Numbered from the stretch's first letter, positions 16,717-25,262 are shown. The stretch: DNA of 64,000 nucleotides from Listeria monocytogenes (GCF_900187225.1 NZ_LT906436.1:2170001-2234000), one strand, 5' to 3'. The notes: generated from the letters alone by a model not told the origin. A program made the numbers and translations.

Positions 16717-17549
16717 ATCCAGCATATTTTGTTTTGTTAGTAGAAGAGCTAAAAACAAAGTATCTTGTCAAAGATATCTGTCAGATACTACAAGTACTTT
16801 TATCTACCTATTATCGCTGGAAAAAGAAAGATTTCGCACAGAGCTCATTGGAGAAAAAAATAGGGCAGTTATGTAAAGCATATCAGTTCACTTATGGTTA
16901 TCGAAAAATCGCCGCATTAATGAAACAAGAAGAACAAGTTGGCATCAATAAAGTACAGCGTATTATGCAAAAATATCAGTGGCAATGTCAGGTAAAAGTA
17001 AAAAAGAAAAATCGACCAGGCTCCGCCTACTATCAAACAGAAAACCACTTAAATCGAAACTTTCAAGCTAGTCAGCCGCTGGAAAAATTAACTACCGATA
17101 TCACCTACCTTTATTTCGGAGACTGCCGTTTATATTTATCAAGCATTATGGATTTGTATAATGGAGAAATCGTTGCCTACTCCATTGGCGAAAAACAAGA
17201 CACAGAATTAGTGCTAGATACATTAAATCAGTTGTCCCTTCCAGAAGGAAGTTTACTTCATAGCGATCAAGGTTCGGTGTACACATCTTATGAATATTAT
17301 CAGTGCTGTAAAAAGAAAAACGTTATCCGCAGTATGTCCCGAAAAGGGACACCCGCAGACAACGCTCCCATAGAATGTTTCCATTCCTCGCTAAAGTGCG
17401 AAACATTCTACCATAAAACAGCGTATAAATACGCTAAATCTATTGTAATCCAAATCGTAAAAGATTACATTAAATATTATAACGAAGAACGAATTCAACA
17501 AAAATTAGGCTACCAATCTCCTATTAATTTCAGGAAACAAGCAGCCTAA
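16713..17549 (+). CDS. IS3-family transposase OrfB (DDE integrase)
   Basis: This 278-aa protein has the rve integrase core with Asp129 (LTTDITYLY), Asp185 (LHSDQGSVY) and Glu221 (DNAPIECFHSSLK), giving the D-D-35-E spacing of the family. The HTH_21-like segment near residues 44-100 precedes it. It is mainly made as OrfAB by frameshifting; the GTG at 16713 could also start it alone. The frame is intact. Confidence 0.92.
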   Translation: MNPAYFVLLVEELKTKYLVKDICQILQVLLSTYYRWKKKDFAQSSLEKKIGQLCKAYQFTYGYRKIAALMKQEEQVGINKVQRIMQKYQWQCQVKVKKKNRPGSAYYQTENHLNRNFQASQPLEKLTTDITYLYFGDCRLYLSSIMDLYNGEIVAYSIGEKQDTELVLDTLNQLSLPEGSLLHSDQGSVYTSYEYYQCCKKKNVIRSMSRKGTPADNAPIECFHSSLKCETFYHKTAYKYAKSIVIQIVKDYIKYYNEERIQQKLGYQSPINFRKQAA

Positions 17550-17555
17550 TTTAAA

Positions 17556-17593
17556 GGGTTTTTATTTCATTCTCATTTTTCCATGTCAGTGCA
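17556..17593 (-). repeat. IS right inverted repeat
   Basis: On the minus strand this reads TGCACTGACATGGAAAAATG and then GAATGAAATAAAAACCC, the imperfect partner of 16330-16367. Confidence 0.75.
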
Positions 17594-17597
17594 ATTG

Positions 17598-17615
17598 TTG
17601 ATAGGCTTTCTTTTA
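17598..17615 (-). terminator. Right arm of the split terminator hairpin
   Basis: TTGATAGGCTTTCTTTTA pairs perfectly with 16307-16324. It overlaps the stop codon of gntR, which now lacks the other arm within folding reach. Confidence 0.8.
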
Positions 17616-18347
17616 TTCAAAATCAATATAATATCGATAATGCTTTCCTACATAAAAGCATTCACTGTATTCTCTAAAATCACTTTCTTTTTGTTTCGTC
17701 ATCCGTACTCTTTTTAAAATTGGTTCCTGCTTATCGATTGCTAAAGCTTCCTGAACTTCACGATTTGGTAGCATAGCTTCAATATATTCCTTTTCTTGAT
17801 TAACGACAATCCCAAATCCTTTCAAATATTCATAAAAAGAACCGTAATAATCTTCTGCTTGAAGGGAATACGCTTGTCGATAAGGAATCGCACTGATAAA
17901 AAGAGCAAACGCCAAGTCTTTCGTGCCTCGTAGCCGCTTAACTTGTAAAACCTTATCCCCAACTGCAAGCCCCAACTGCAACGCAATTTTTTTATCAGCA
18001 TTGATCACTTCTACTTCTGCATGTAGTGTAGCCGCTTTTTTACCAAGTTCTTTCATCTCATTCGTAAAACTGCGCACCAAAGTAAAATGCTCATCCTCTG
18101 CTTCTTCCCAGTCACGTACAAAAGTACCTTTCGCACGCTCTCTATAAAGTAGATTCTCACGAACGAGTTCATCAATTGCTTTCCGAACGGTAATTCTACT
18201 AACGTTGTATAACTCACATAAATCCAGCTCTGGTGGAATTTTATCTCCGGTTTTCCAAATTCCTGATTGGATTTTTTCCCGTAAGTCATCCGCTATTTGT
18301 GCATAAAGTGGCGACGCATCATTCATCTTATTTAATTTTCTAACCAT
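17613..18347 (-). CDS. GntR-family regulator, HutC/UTRA type
   Basis: This 244-aa protein has an N-terminal GntR winged helix (about 12-75: PLYAQIADDLREKIQSGIW, then NVSRITVRKAIDELV) and a UTRA ligand domain (about 95-240, ending RVRMTKQKESDFREYSECFY). HutC-type regulators usually sense a phosphosugar or related metabolite. An ATTGTNATNACAAW palindrome lies just upstream, and three more precede manA, so I infer autoregulation and control of manA. The effector is likely a hexose phosphate, which is inference. The IS has separated it from manA. Confidence 0.82.
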   Translation of the reverse strand: MVRKLNKMNDASPLYAQIADDLREKIQSGIWKTGDKIPPELDLCELYNVSRITVRKAIDELVRENLLYRERAKGTFVRDWEEAEDEHFTLVRSFTNEMKELGKKAATLHAEVEVINADKKIALQLGLAVGDKVLQVKRLRGTKDLAFALFISAIPYRQAYSLQAEDYYGSFYEYLKGFGIVVNQEKEYIEAMLPNREVQEALAIDKQEPILKRVRMTKQKESDFREYSECFYVGKHYRYYIDFE

Positions 18348-18374
18348 TTTAGGTCTTCCCTTTCAAATTGTATT

Positions 18375-18388
18375 ATTGTCATCACAAT
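18375..18388. promoter_or_regulatory. GntR operator copy 4
   Basis: ATTGTCATCACAAT, a near-perfect palindrome 28 bp before the gntR start, fits the consensus found three times before manA. Confidence 0.65.
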
Positions 18389-18423
18389 AAATCATAGCAT
18401 AAGCTTATTCAAAATTCCAATAT

Positions 18424-18453
18424 AAAAAGTAGAGCGATAAAGCTCTACTTTTT
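18424..18453 (-). terminator. Terminator of the PTS_EIIC_2 gene
   Basis: AAAAAGTAGAGC and GCTCTACTTTTT form a 12-bp stem, so the membrane gene and gntR are transcribed separately. Confidence 0.85.
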
Positions 18454-18461
18454 ATACTATT

Positions 18462-19478
18462 CTACTGTAGCTCAATAGTTAAATCACCAGTTTTCAAGCG
18501 TTCCTTTTTAATAAGAAACGGTCTGACAACAAGTGCAATAACACCTGGCAAGACAACTGCTACCAAAATAAAAGCAGCAAGTGTGCTGAATCCATAATTT
18601 GCTATTAAATAAAGTGGTGCAACAAAGGCACATAACCCGAGACCAGCGACTTCACTCGCGGCTTGGATATGGAACACCATCACGCCAAGAGGTCCAGCAA
18701 TCAGTGTTGTTAGTAGTGGTACTAACATAAGGCTAGGCTTTCTAATAATATTAGGTGTTTGTAATTTTGGTGTACAGATAAGTTGGGCGAAAAATGCACC
18801 CCAGTTATTATCCCTATAACTTAATACCGCAAATGACACAAATTGTACCGAGCAGCCAATCAATGCGGCAGCACTTGCTGTTGGATCAAGTTGAAGCGCA
18901 ATCGCGAGCGCAGCAGATGAAGCTGGACTAAGTATCAGTAACCCAAACACAAAAGCAATAATCATCGATGAAATCAGCGGTGAACCACCAATTAATGAAC
19001 TAATTCCAAGGCTTACAGAAGCTAAAATCGGTGCCATTATCTTTGCAAATAAAATACCACTAAGTCCACCAGCTAAAAGTGAAACACCGGGAATCAAAAT
19101 CATATCAAATTTCGTCTTTCCAGTGACTCGCTTCCCAGTCCAAACCGCCACAATAACAGCCAAAATAGCTCCGACTGGTTCTCCGCTAGTAATAGCAACT
19201 CCGCCACCAGCTAACGTCGCCACTGCCCCGCCTCCAATAACAGCAGAGGCTGCCGCACTTATCGTCACAAGCGTGTTTGCGTGCAAGCACATCGCAATAC
19301 CAACACCAATTCCCGGAATTAACATCGTTTTACCAATTGCGCCAACCGTTGCAAGAAATGAAATCCCTGTCATCTGCCCAATTGTTTGCAAAAGAAGTCC
19401 AATTCCAAGCGTTACAAGAACCGCATTCGCAATTCCCATAGAAGCCTTATAGGAACGATCTATAAAATATTCTTTCAT
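18462..19478 (-). CDS. PTS_EIIC_2-type membrane protein
   Basis: This 338-aa protein is almost wholly hydrophobic, with about ten membrane segments and glycine-rich turns (VIGGGAVATLAGGGVAITSG). It resembles the PTS EIIC type 2 family, which often lacks partner IIA/IIB genes, as here. Transport substrate and phosphorylation are unknown. It has its own terminator. A plain permease is the alternative. Confidence 0.65.
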   Translation of the reverse strand: MKEYFIDRSYKASMGIANAVLVTLGIGLLLQTIGQMTGISFLATVGAIGKTMLIPGIGVGIAMCLHANTLVTISAAASAVIGGGAVATLAGGGVAITSGEPVGAILAVIVAVWTGKRVTGKTKFDMILIPGVSLLAGGLSGILFAKIMAPILASVSLGISSLIGGSPLISSMIIAFVFGLLILSPASSAALAIALQLDPTASAAALIGCSVQFVSFAVLSYRDNNWGAFFAQLICTPKLQTPNIIRKPSLMLVPLLTTLIAGPLGVMVFHIQAASEVAGLGLCAFVAPLYLIANYGFSTLAAFILVAVVLPGVIALVVRPFLIKKERLKTGDLTIELQ

Positions 19479-19546
19479 TGCTTCTCCCTTTCTAAAATGT
19501 ATTCTTTCTCATTGTAAGCACTAGTTAATTAAAAAGCTAGTTTTAT

Positions 19547-20401
19547 TTACTGATTTTCCTTTAAAAATGTTAAAAAAGTTTCAGCAATTCGATTCTCAAG
19601 CCTTTGTCTGTTTTTCAGTACCGAAAACTTCCGCATTAAGCTCCCAGACTCATTAAAGGTCTGCATTTTCCCCGCTGTAATTTCTGTTTGAACAACACAC
19701 TTAGAAATAACAGTGTAGCCCATCCCTTCAAGAACCATTTGTTTGACCGCCATATTACTCCAGGCAACAACTTTTTCAGCAACATTCCAGCCATTAGTAC
19801 TTAATACATGATCCAAATATTCACGCGTTCCCGAACCTTCTTCTCGCGCAATCCAAGTCGCTCCTTGCTCAATTTCTGTAAGCGAACCGTCTGCTCGACC
19901 AACGATACACATTTCATCATCCGAAAAAGCACTTATCTCCAAATCTTTCTTACTCACCTGGCCTTCAATTAGCCCTGTGTCCACTTGAAGAAGTTCAACT
20001 TTGTCAGCAATTTTCGCGGTATTTTCAATGATAAGTTCTATTGTAATATCCGGATAAAGGGCATGAAATTTCGCAATCACTTCTGGCAGATAATACTCTC
20101 CTATCGTAAAACTAGCACCAATTCGAAGTCGACCTTTTAAATGATGGTGATATAAACTTATTTCATCTTCCACTTGTTTATATAGTCCTTCTAATTGCTT
20201 GGCACGGTGGTATAAAATTTCTCCTGTTGCTGTTAAAATAAACTTCTTAGCTTGTCTGTAAATAAGCTCTGTTTCGTAAAGCTCTTCTAATTTCTTTAAT
20301 TGCAACGATACAGCGGGTTGCGAAATGTGTAATTCTTCAGCTGCTTTTGTAAAACTTTGCAATTCTACTACTCGGATATATGTTCTTAATGCCTCATCCA
20401 T
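19547..20401 (-). CDS. LysR-family regulator (CysL/YwfK-like)
   Basis: This 284-aa protein has the LysR helix-turn-helix (RTYIRVVELQSFTKAAEELHISQPAVSLQLKKLEE, residues 4-40) and a periplasmic-binding-like effector domain. The start at 20401 has GGAGGTG upstream; the longer frame adds a spurious hydrophobic leader. It is divergent from yeiH, the usual LysR/target arrangement. CysL-like regulators respond to sulfur metabolites, so a sulfur link is plausible but inferred. Confidence 0.82.
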   Translation of the reverse strand: MDEALRTYIRVVELQSFTKAAEELHISQPAVSLQLKKLEELYETELIYRQAKKFILTATGEILYHRAKQLEGLYKQVEDEISLYHHHLKGRLRIGASFTIGEYYLPEVIAKFHALYPDITIELIIENTAKIADKVELLQVDTGLIEGQVSKKDLEISAFSDDEMCIVGRADGSLTEIEQGATWIAREEGSGTREYLDHVLSTNGWNVAEKVVAWSNMAVKQMVLEGMGYTVISKCVVQTEITAGKMQTFNESGSLMRKFSVLKNRQRLENRIAETFLTFLKENQ

Positions 20402-20506
20402 CGTAACACCTCCATAAAAATAACTTATCAATAATATAATTAATATAAATTTTACTAATAAAATCAGGAATGGTAAAGTAAAAGTATAAAAGAAAGGGGG
20501 ATGAAC

Positions 20507-21514
20507 ATGAGTCAAATTTTATTTAAAACGAAGACATTTTGGTATGGTATTGCGCTTACTTTCTGTATTGCTACCTTATCTTATTTTTTAGCGAAATTAC
20601 CATTTTTAATGATTCTCGGACAACTTGTAACTGCTATTTTAATTGGTATTATCATTCGTGCACTTTTCCCAGTTCCGGATAAATGGTTTACTGGTATTCA
20701 ATTTTCCAACAAGGTAATTCTTCGTGCCGGGATTATTTTACTTGGTTTCCGCTTGAACTTAGTTGATATTTATCATGCTGGATGGCGCGTATTTCTAATT
20801 GCTGCCTTATGCCTTAGCTTTGGTATTACTATTGTTTATTTCTTAGCCAAACTTTTTGGAGTGGATAAGAAACTAGCTATTTTGGTCGCTTGCGGTACGG
20901 GGATTTGTGGTGCTGCTGCAGTAGTTGCGATTTCTCCACAAGTAAAAGCTGATAACAACCAAACGGCTGTGGCTGCTACGATTATTGCACTACTTGGAAC
21001 TATTTTCACTGTTATCTATACGTTGATTTATCCAATTCTACCACTTGGACCAGATGGTTATGGTATTTTTGCAGGGGCTACACTTCATGAAATTGCCCAC
21101 GTTATTGCAGCTGCAGATCCAGGCGGCTCATCAGCTGTTGATATGGCGGTTATCGTTAAATTAACACGTGTAGCCTTACTTGTTCCAGTCTGCTTTGTTG
21201 TCGCAAAAATGGTTAATGCTGGGACTAAAAATCGCTTTTCATGGGCTGAACTTCCTGTACCATGGTTTATTTTCGGCTTTTTAGCAACTAGTGCAATTAA
21301 TAGCTTTGGAATTATTCCAACATCTGTAACTGATTTTCTTGTCATCTGCGCATATTTTCTCATTGCTATGTCAATGGGCGGACTCGGTTTAAATGTCCAC
21401 TTGCCATCGTTCGGAAAAATGGGTGGAAAACCTTTTGCTGCGGCGTTAATCGGTTCTGTTTTCCTCTCAGCATTTGGTCTTGCTTTAGTACTTTTGTTTC
21501 ATTTAGCAGGTTAA
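20507..21514 (+). CDS. YeiH/UPF0324 family membrane protein
   Basis: This 335-aa protein has about ten membrane segments and the UPF0324 hallmarks [22 protein letters not shown]-like and [15 protein letters not shown]. The family is proposed to export sulfate or related anions. The start is ATG 20507, with AGAAAGGGGG 6 bp upstream; the ATG at 20501 is too close to it. The divergent LysR gene probably controls it. Confidence 0.8.
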   Translation: MSQILFKTKTFWYGIALTFCIATLSYFLAKLPFLMILGQLVTAILIGIIIRALFPVPDKWFTGIQFSNKVILRAGIILLGFRLNLVDIYHAGWRVFLIAALCLSFGITIVYFLAKLFGVDKKLAILVACGTGICGAAAVVAISPQVKADNNQTAVAATIIALLGTIFTVIYTLIYPILPLGPDGYGIFAGATLHEIAHVIAAADPGGSSAVDMAVIVKLTRVALLVPVCFVVAKMVNAGTKNRFSWAELPVPWFIFGFLATSAINSFGIIPTSVTDFLVICAYFLIAMSMGGLGLNVHLPSFGKMGGKPFAAALIGSVFLSAFGLALVLLFHLAG

Positions 21515-21523
21515 GATGTCCTC

Positions 21524-21563
21524 GTCACCTCGATTTATGATACAATAGCAAACACGAGGTGAC
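21524..21563 (+). repeat. Inverted repeat covering a ribosome site
   Basis: GTCACCTCG (21524-21532) and CGAGGTGAC (21555-21563) are perfect 9-bp arms. The right arm holds the AGGTGA site of the next gene, and a -10-like TACAAT lies in the loop. Confidence 0.55.
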
Positions 21564-21569
21564 TATTTC

Positions 21570-22211
21570 ATGACGAAAGCAATTTGGACTTGCCGAGCGT
21601 TCTTACTCGGATACTTTCTTGTGCTGCATTTCACTGCAGATACTTACACTTTTCTAATTTTAAATGTCGGGCTTGCTTATATACCTTTCGAAATAGCAGT
21701 ATTTCTCACAAAAAAGCCTCGCGTCTGGTGGATTTTTTGGCCACTTGGGATTGTTTGGCTAGTATTTTTCCCAAATGCACCGTATCTTTTAACTGATTTA
21801 CTTCATTTACAACGTTTAGAAATTTACGGAGCAGAAGGAGTACTTTCAACAGCACCTTGGTTATGGCGACATTTCACTTATATTATCGTCGGTGTGTTCT
21901 TTGGATTATTTATTGGATTCTGGTCTTTCGCAAAAATGCTTGCTGAAATAAGAAGACGATTTAATTGGACTAGTTTACTAAGTTATCAATTACTTTTGAT
22001 TGGCTTAATATTATTATCTAGTTATGCGATATACATTGGACGGTTCTCTCGCTTACATTCCATCCATTTACTTACGCAGCCAATTGATTCATTGCAAATT
22101 ATGTTTAGTGTTTTTCACTGGCCATTTTGGAATTTTGTGTTTTACTTTTCGATTATCCAATATGTAATTTATACGCTATTTAGCAGGTTTTCTAGCTCAC
22201 TAAAAAACTAA
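21570..22211 (+). CDS. DUF1361 family membrane protein
   Basis: This 213-aa protein has six or so membrane segments and the family motif FFPNAPYLLTDLLHL at about residue 66. Function is unknown. The ribosome site AGGTGA is inside an inverted repeat. It lies 55 bp after yeiH on the same strand. Confidence 0.7.
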   Translation: MTKAIWTCRAFLLGYFLVLHFTADTYTFLILNVGLAYIPFEIAVFLTKKPRVWWIFWPLGIVWLVFFPNAPYLLTDLLHLQRLEIYGAEGVLSTAPWLWRHFTYIIVGVFFGLFIGFWSFAKMLAEIRRRFNWTSLLSYQLLLIGLILLSSYAIYIGRFSRLHSIHLLTQPIDSLQIMFSVFHWPFWNFVFYFSIIQYVIYTLFSRFSSSLKN

Positions 22212-22262
22212 AAACGTTTGTATTTTAGGAAAATTTATTTTCTTAAATACAAACGTTTTTTT
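22210..22262. terminator. Bidirectional terminator
   Basis: AAAAACGTTTGTATTT and AAATACAAACGTTTTT form a long stem between convergent genes. Confidence 0.88.
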
Positions 22263-22578
22263 AATCGATATGGAGCTTACTTCGCTCTGTTGAAAAACCT
22301 TGAGGATAACGACGCTTTAATTTCTCGATATTTAATTCTGCTACTGTTTCCATGCTTATATCTGCCCATTTAGCAATTTGTGATACGTACCAAAGTACAT
22401 CTCCTAGCTCTTTTGTTAGAGACTCCTTATCTAAATCATGTCCATGAAAAGCATATTTCTTAATCAAATCGGCAACTTCACCGGCCTCTCCAGTAATACC
22501 AAGTCCGTAATTTGTTAGTGCCTGTTCGTGTGTTGCAGCAGTTCTATTCGCTAAAATTTGATACTCTTTAAAATCCAT
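22261..22578 (-). CDS. MazG-like nucleotide pyrophosphohydrolase
   Basis: This 105-aa protein has the all-alpha MazG signature: GLGITGEAGEVADLIKK (about 26-42) and KELGDVLWYVSQIA (about 56-69), giving the EExxE...ExxD metal site. It probably hydrolyses non-canonical or excess NTPs to NMP and pyrophosphate. It is followed on the same strand upstream by a second MazG-like gene near the ribonucleotide reductase operon. A GGAGG site supports the start. Confidence 0.78.
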   Translation of the reverse strand: MDFKEYQILANRTAATHEQALTNYGLGITGEAGEVADLIKKYAFHGHDLDKESLTKELGDVLWYVSQIAKWADISMETVAELNIEKLKRRYPQGFSTERSKLHID

Positions 22579-22776
22579 ATGTTTTCCTCCTTGCTTCTCT
22601 CACTTTCTTACTATAACAGATAATTTTTTTCCTTTGCAGTCTTGACTATTTCCAACTTATGCGAACTGATGCTCTATCAATGCATTTCATCTTTAAAAAT
22701 TTTTTATCTTTAAAGTCTTATTTTTTTCAGATAATTCCTATATAATAGAGATAAGATTTCTGAAAGGAGTTTTCAA

Positions 22777-22953
22777 ATGAAACTAGCTGGCTTAGTGTTA
22801 CTTCTGATTGGTTTGATTGGTTTTGGCTTTTCATTTAGCATTACCGGACTTATCGGTTTTGGTGTATGTATCATTTCTATTATTTTAGTTATAGCAGGAA
22901 TTTTTACAATGATTCGTTCAAAAAAACGCCGTAAACGTTCTTATTCTTATTAA
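22777..22953 (+). CDS. Small membrane protein, 58 aa
   Basis: ATG 22777 is 7 bp after AAAGGAG and a TATAAT lies at 22741-22746. The product MKLAGLVLLLIGLIGFGFSF... has two hydrophobic stretches (about 3-17 and 23-45) and ends in a basic tail (RSKKRRKRSYSY), so the C-terminus should be cytoplasmic. A terminator follows within 6 bp. No function is recognised. Confidence 0.72.
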   Translation: MKLAGLVLLLIGLIGFGFSFSITGLIGFGVCIISIILVIAGIFTMIRSKKRRKRSYSY

Positions 22954-22958
22954 AATAA

Positions 22959-22993
22959 AAGCTGCTTTATCATCATTTGGTAAAGCAGCTTTT
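22959..22993. terminator. Bidirectional terminator
   Basis: AAAGCTGCTTTA and TAAAGCAGCTTT form the stem; a T run follows. Confidence 0.88.
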
Positions 22994-22994
22994 T

Positions 22995-23294
22995 TTATTT
23001 TTTTGGCCAAGTTCTCCTACGATTTTCTGCTAATTTCATTCGAACAAGTTCCTCGCCGTCCGCCCCCATACTCTCTGCAATTTGAAGCGCATAGATAAGC
23101 ACATCAGCTACTTCTTTTAAAAGTTCTTCACGATTTTCTTTTAACGCTATTTCATCTGTTTTCCACTGAAAGCATTCAAGTAATTCTGCTGCTTCAAGTG
23201 ACAATGAAATTGCCAAATCTTTTGGATGATTGTATTGATCTAGCCAATCACGCTCTTTTAGAAAAGCAGTAATTTCAGCTTGTAGTTGTTTCAC
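22995..23294 (-). CDS. MazG-like nucleotide pyrophosphohydrolase
   Basis: This 99-aa protein has SLEAAELLECFQW (about 34-46) and KEVADVLIYALQIAE, the EAAE...EVAD metal site of the MazG superfamily (dUTPase-like/iMazG). The best start is GTG 23294, 9 bp after AAAGGAG; the longer frame at 23339 has no ribosome site. It lies next to the nrd operon, which suits nucleotide-pool housekeeping. Confidence 0.78.
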   Translation of the reverse strand: MKQLQAEITAFLKERDWLDQYNHPKDLAISLSLEAAELLECFQWKTDEIALKENREELLKEVADVLIYALQIAESMGADGEELVRMKLAENRRRTWPKK

Positions 23295-23347
23295 TGTTTT
23301 AACTCCTTTAGAAGAATTTATTTGTGAAAAATATCGCAAGGACTCGT

Positions 23348-23398
23348 AAAAAAATGAGCACCAAGCCGCCTATTTACAAGGAGGCCTGCTACTCATTA
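23348..23398 (-). terminator. Terminator of the nrd operon
   Basis: On the minus strand, AATGAG with GCAGGCC pairs across a loop with GGCGGCTTGGTGCTCATT and is followed by a T7 run, right after the thioredoxin-like stop. Confidence 0.8.
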
Positions 23399-23400
23399 AA

Positions 23401-23727
23401 TTACGCGTTTAATGAAACTGCTTCTTCAATTTTGTTTGGTGGAATAAATCCATTTAAACGGTGGATCTCTTCGCCGCCTTTGTAAAGTACAAGTGTTGGC
23501 GTTTGTTGTACATCACGGTCAAAAAAGAAGTTTTCGCCCATTTCTTCTAATTTTACTTTTAATACTTTCACTTTGCTTGCGATTTCAGAGTTTTTGAATT
23601 CAGCAAAAGAAAGATCAAGCATTTTACAATTAGGACAATTATCTTTCCAATAGTCTACATATACTAATTCTTCCCCATTAATATGAGCTTGGAACTCTTC
23701 AGGTGATTTAATTTCAATACTTGTCAT
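23401..23727 (-). CDS. Thioredoxin-like protein
   Basis: This 108-aa protein has a thioredoxin fold with active site CPNC (WKDNCPNCKMLDL, about 30) in place of CGPC, and the cis-Pro in QQTPTLVLYKGG. It overlaps the flavodoxin gene by ATGA, and AAGGAGTGG sits in front. As the last gene of the nrd operon it is probably a reductant for the ribonucleotide reductase. Confidence 0.82.
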   Translation of the reverse strand: MTSIEIKSPEEFQAHINGEELVYVDYWKDNCPNCKMLDLSFAEFKNSEIASKVKVLKVKLEEMGENFFFDRDVQQTPTLVLYKGGEEIHRLNGFIPPNKIEEAVSLNA

Positions 23728-24161
23728 TTGATTCCACTCCTTAGCGCTAAAATTTTCTTGACCCAATTGTCTATGTCAGCCACATCTTGCTCGGTGTGTG
23801 GCATTTGTTCTATTTTTAAGGTTGGGTAGCTTGTTCCGAAATATTTTGCCATTCGGTCGACAGCTCCGCAATAAAAATCCATACCCCATTGTGTTTCCCC
23901 AGTGCCAAAAATGGCTACATTCTTGGGCTTTACGGCTAGTTCCGCGATAAAATCTTTCATATCTGGCGGTGTTCTTCCGTAGTCGACTGTCCATGCCCCC
24001 AACACGTACAAGTCAAAATCCTCATCAAGCGGATACTCGGCTAAAGGAGATACGCGAAAGGACACAACTTCATGCCCTTCGCTTATTAGTATCTCTTCAA
24101 TTTCATCAGCTACCATTTTTGTGTTGCCGCTTAGAGAATCATAGGCTAACAAGATTCTCAT
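23724..24161 (-). CDS. Flavodoxin
   Basis: This 145-aa protein has the FMN phosphate loop SLSGNTKMVADEI (about 9-21) and the flavodoxin aromatic loop GAWTVDYGRTPPDM. It overlaps nrdB and the thioredoxin gene by 4 bp each. In class Ib systems NrdI, a flavodoxin relative, activates the radical cofactor; here a flavodoxin takes that position, and a similar role is inferred. Confidence 0.82.
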   Translation of the reverse strand: MRILLAYDSLSGNTKMVADEIEEILISEGHEVVSFRVSPLAEYPLDEDFDLYVLGAWTVDYGRTPPDMKDFIAELAVKPKNVAIFGTGETQWGMDFYCGAVDRMAKYFGTSYPTLKIEQMPHTEQDVADIDNWVKKILALRSGIK

Positions 24162-25207
24162 AAATCGTCGAATCCGTTATCCATGTTCGTTTTTTTATAG
24201 CTTGAATTGCGCATTTCGAAAAAGTCGGTTTTTGTTTCTGTAAAGTTATCTGCATAGGCTTTAATCCATGTCATTGTGTTGTCACTATGTCCTGGATAAA
24301 GTTCTGGAATACCAAGCATTCCTAGCATTTTGTTGGCACGATATTTCACGTAGTCAACCATTTCTTCCACATCTATACCTTCAATACCTTGTAAAACTTC
24401 TTCGGACCATTCTGTTTCAAGTTCAACAGCGTGACGGAAAGCTTCATGTGTATATTCCACTAGCTCTTCTGTTTGTAATTCTGGGTTTTCCCCAAGGATT
24501 GCTCGGATTACTTCAGAGATAAATTTTGAGTGAGCTAATTCATCGCGATTGATAAAGCTGATGATTTTTCCTGTTCCAGTCATTTTATTTTGACGAACCA
24601 GGTTGTAGAAGTAAGCAAAGCCACTGTAGAAATTAATTCCTTCTAAAATAGAAGATTGAATTAATGCTTTTACAAGTGTTTCACCCGTTTTATTATTCAT
24701 GAAATCATCATATGCGTCCATGATTGGCTCATTACGCTTGATAATTGTCGGATGCGTTCTTGCAAGTTCAAAGACACGATTTTGTTCTTGTAAATTTGTA
24801 ATAGAAGCAAGTACATACGAGTAACTCTCATTATGAATTACTTCTTGTTGTGCGATAATTGCTGCGTTTGCATGGACAGCTGGATCAGTAATGTATTCCG
24901 CAATGTTATAAATAAAACGTGTTTGCGGAGAATCCAGTGTTGCAAGTAAGCCAATGATTGCATCAAAAGCATATTTTTCTTGTTCTGAAAGAGCGGGATA
25001 TTGTTTTGCATCGCTTTTCATGTCTACTTCGTCTGGAATCCAGTAGTTAGTAGAAAGTTCTTTATACGCACGGTAGAAAGAAGGATACGGGATGTCGTTC
25101 CAATTTAAAATCCCACTAGTTTCTCCGTTTATGATTGAAGTAGAACGATTAGGAAATAAAGGTTCTAAAATTTTAATACGTGTCAGTTGTTCTTTTTGGT
25201 TAGCCAT
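24158..25207 (-). CDS. nrdB: Ribonucleotide reductase small subunit
   Basis: This 349-aa subunit houses the diiron tyrosyl radical. The ligands are visible: Asp92, Glu122 and His125 (QEVIHNESYSY), the radical Tyr129 with the E-xx-H-xxx-Y spacing, and Glu and Glu-xx-His in ILEGINFY and INRDELAHSKF. It lies 55 bp after the large subunit. Annotated as NrdF or NrdB in different genomes; the partner carries an ATP-cone, so I favour the class Ia reading. Confidence 0.88.
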   Translation of the reverse strand: MANQKEQLTRIKILEPLFPNRSTSIINGETSGILNWNDIPYPSFYRAYKELSTNYWIPDEVDMKSDAKQYPALSEQEKYAFDAIIGLLATLDSPQTRFIYNIAEYITDPAVHANAAIIAQQEVIHNESYSYVLASITNLQEQNRVFELARTHPTIIKRNEPIMDAYDDFMNNKTGETLVKALIQSSILEGINFYSGFAYFYNLVRQNKMTGTGKIISFINRDELAHSKFISEVIRAILGENPELQTEELVEYTHEAFRHAVELETEWSEEVLQGIEGIDVEEMVDYVKYRANKMLGMLGIPELYPGHSDNTMTWIKAYADNFTETKTDFFEMRNSSYKKTNMDNGFDDL

Positions 25208-25262
25208 CTAGGCAAGCCCTCCCTTTCTTATTGTGTTATTGATAAAATGTTTTAGAGATTTA

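Larger units (their letters stand above)
16330..17593 (+). mobile_element. IS3-family insertion sequence, complete (1264 bp)
   Basis: The element has imperfect terminal inverted repeats (16330-16367 and 17556-17593; about 30 of 38 positions match, including the inner AAAAATGAGAAT), a 4-bp duplication ATTG, overlapping orfA and orfB in the -1 relation, an A6G slippage site and an intact DDE triad. All parts look functional. It sits in the loop of the manA/gntR terminator. The clean ends and open frames suggest a recent arrival. Confidence 0.9.

Noticed and set aside
20402-20506. Defined LysR operator between the LysR gene and yeiH
   Set aside because: The region is so AT-rich that several T-N11-A patterns fit by chance; none stands out.
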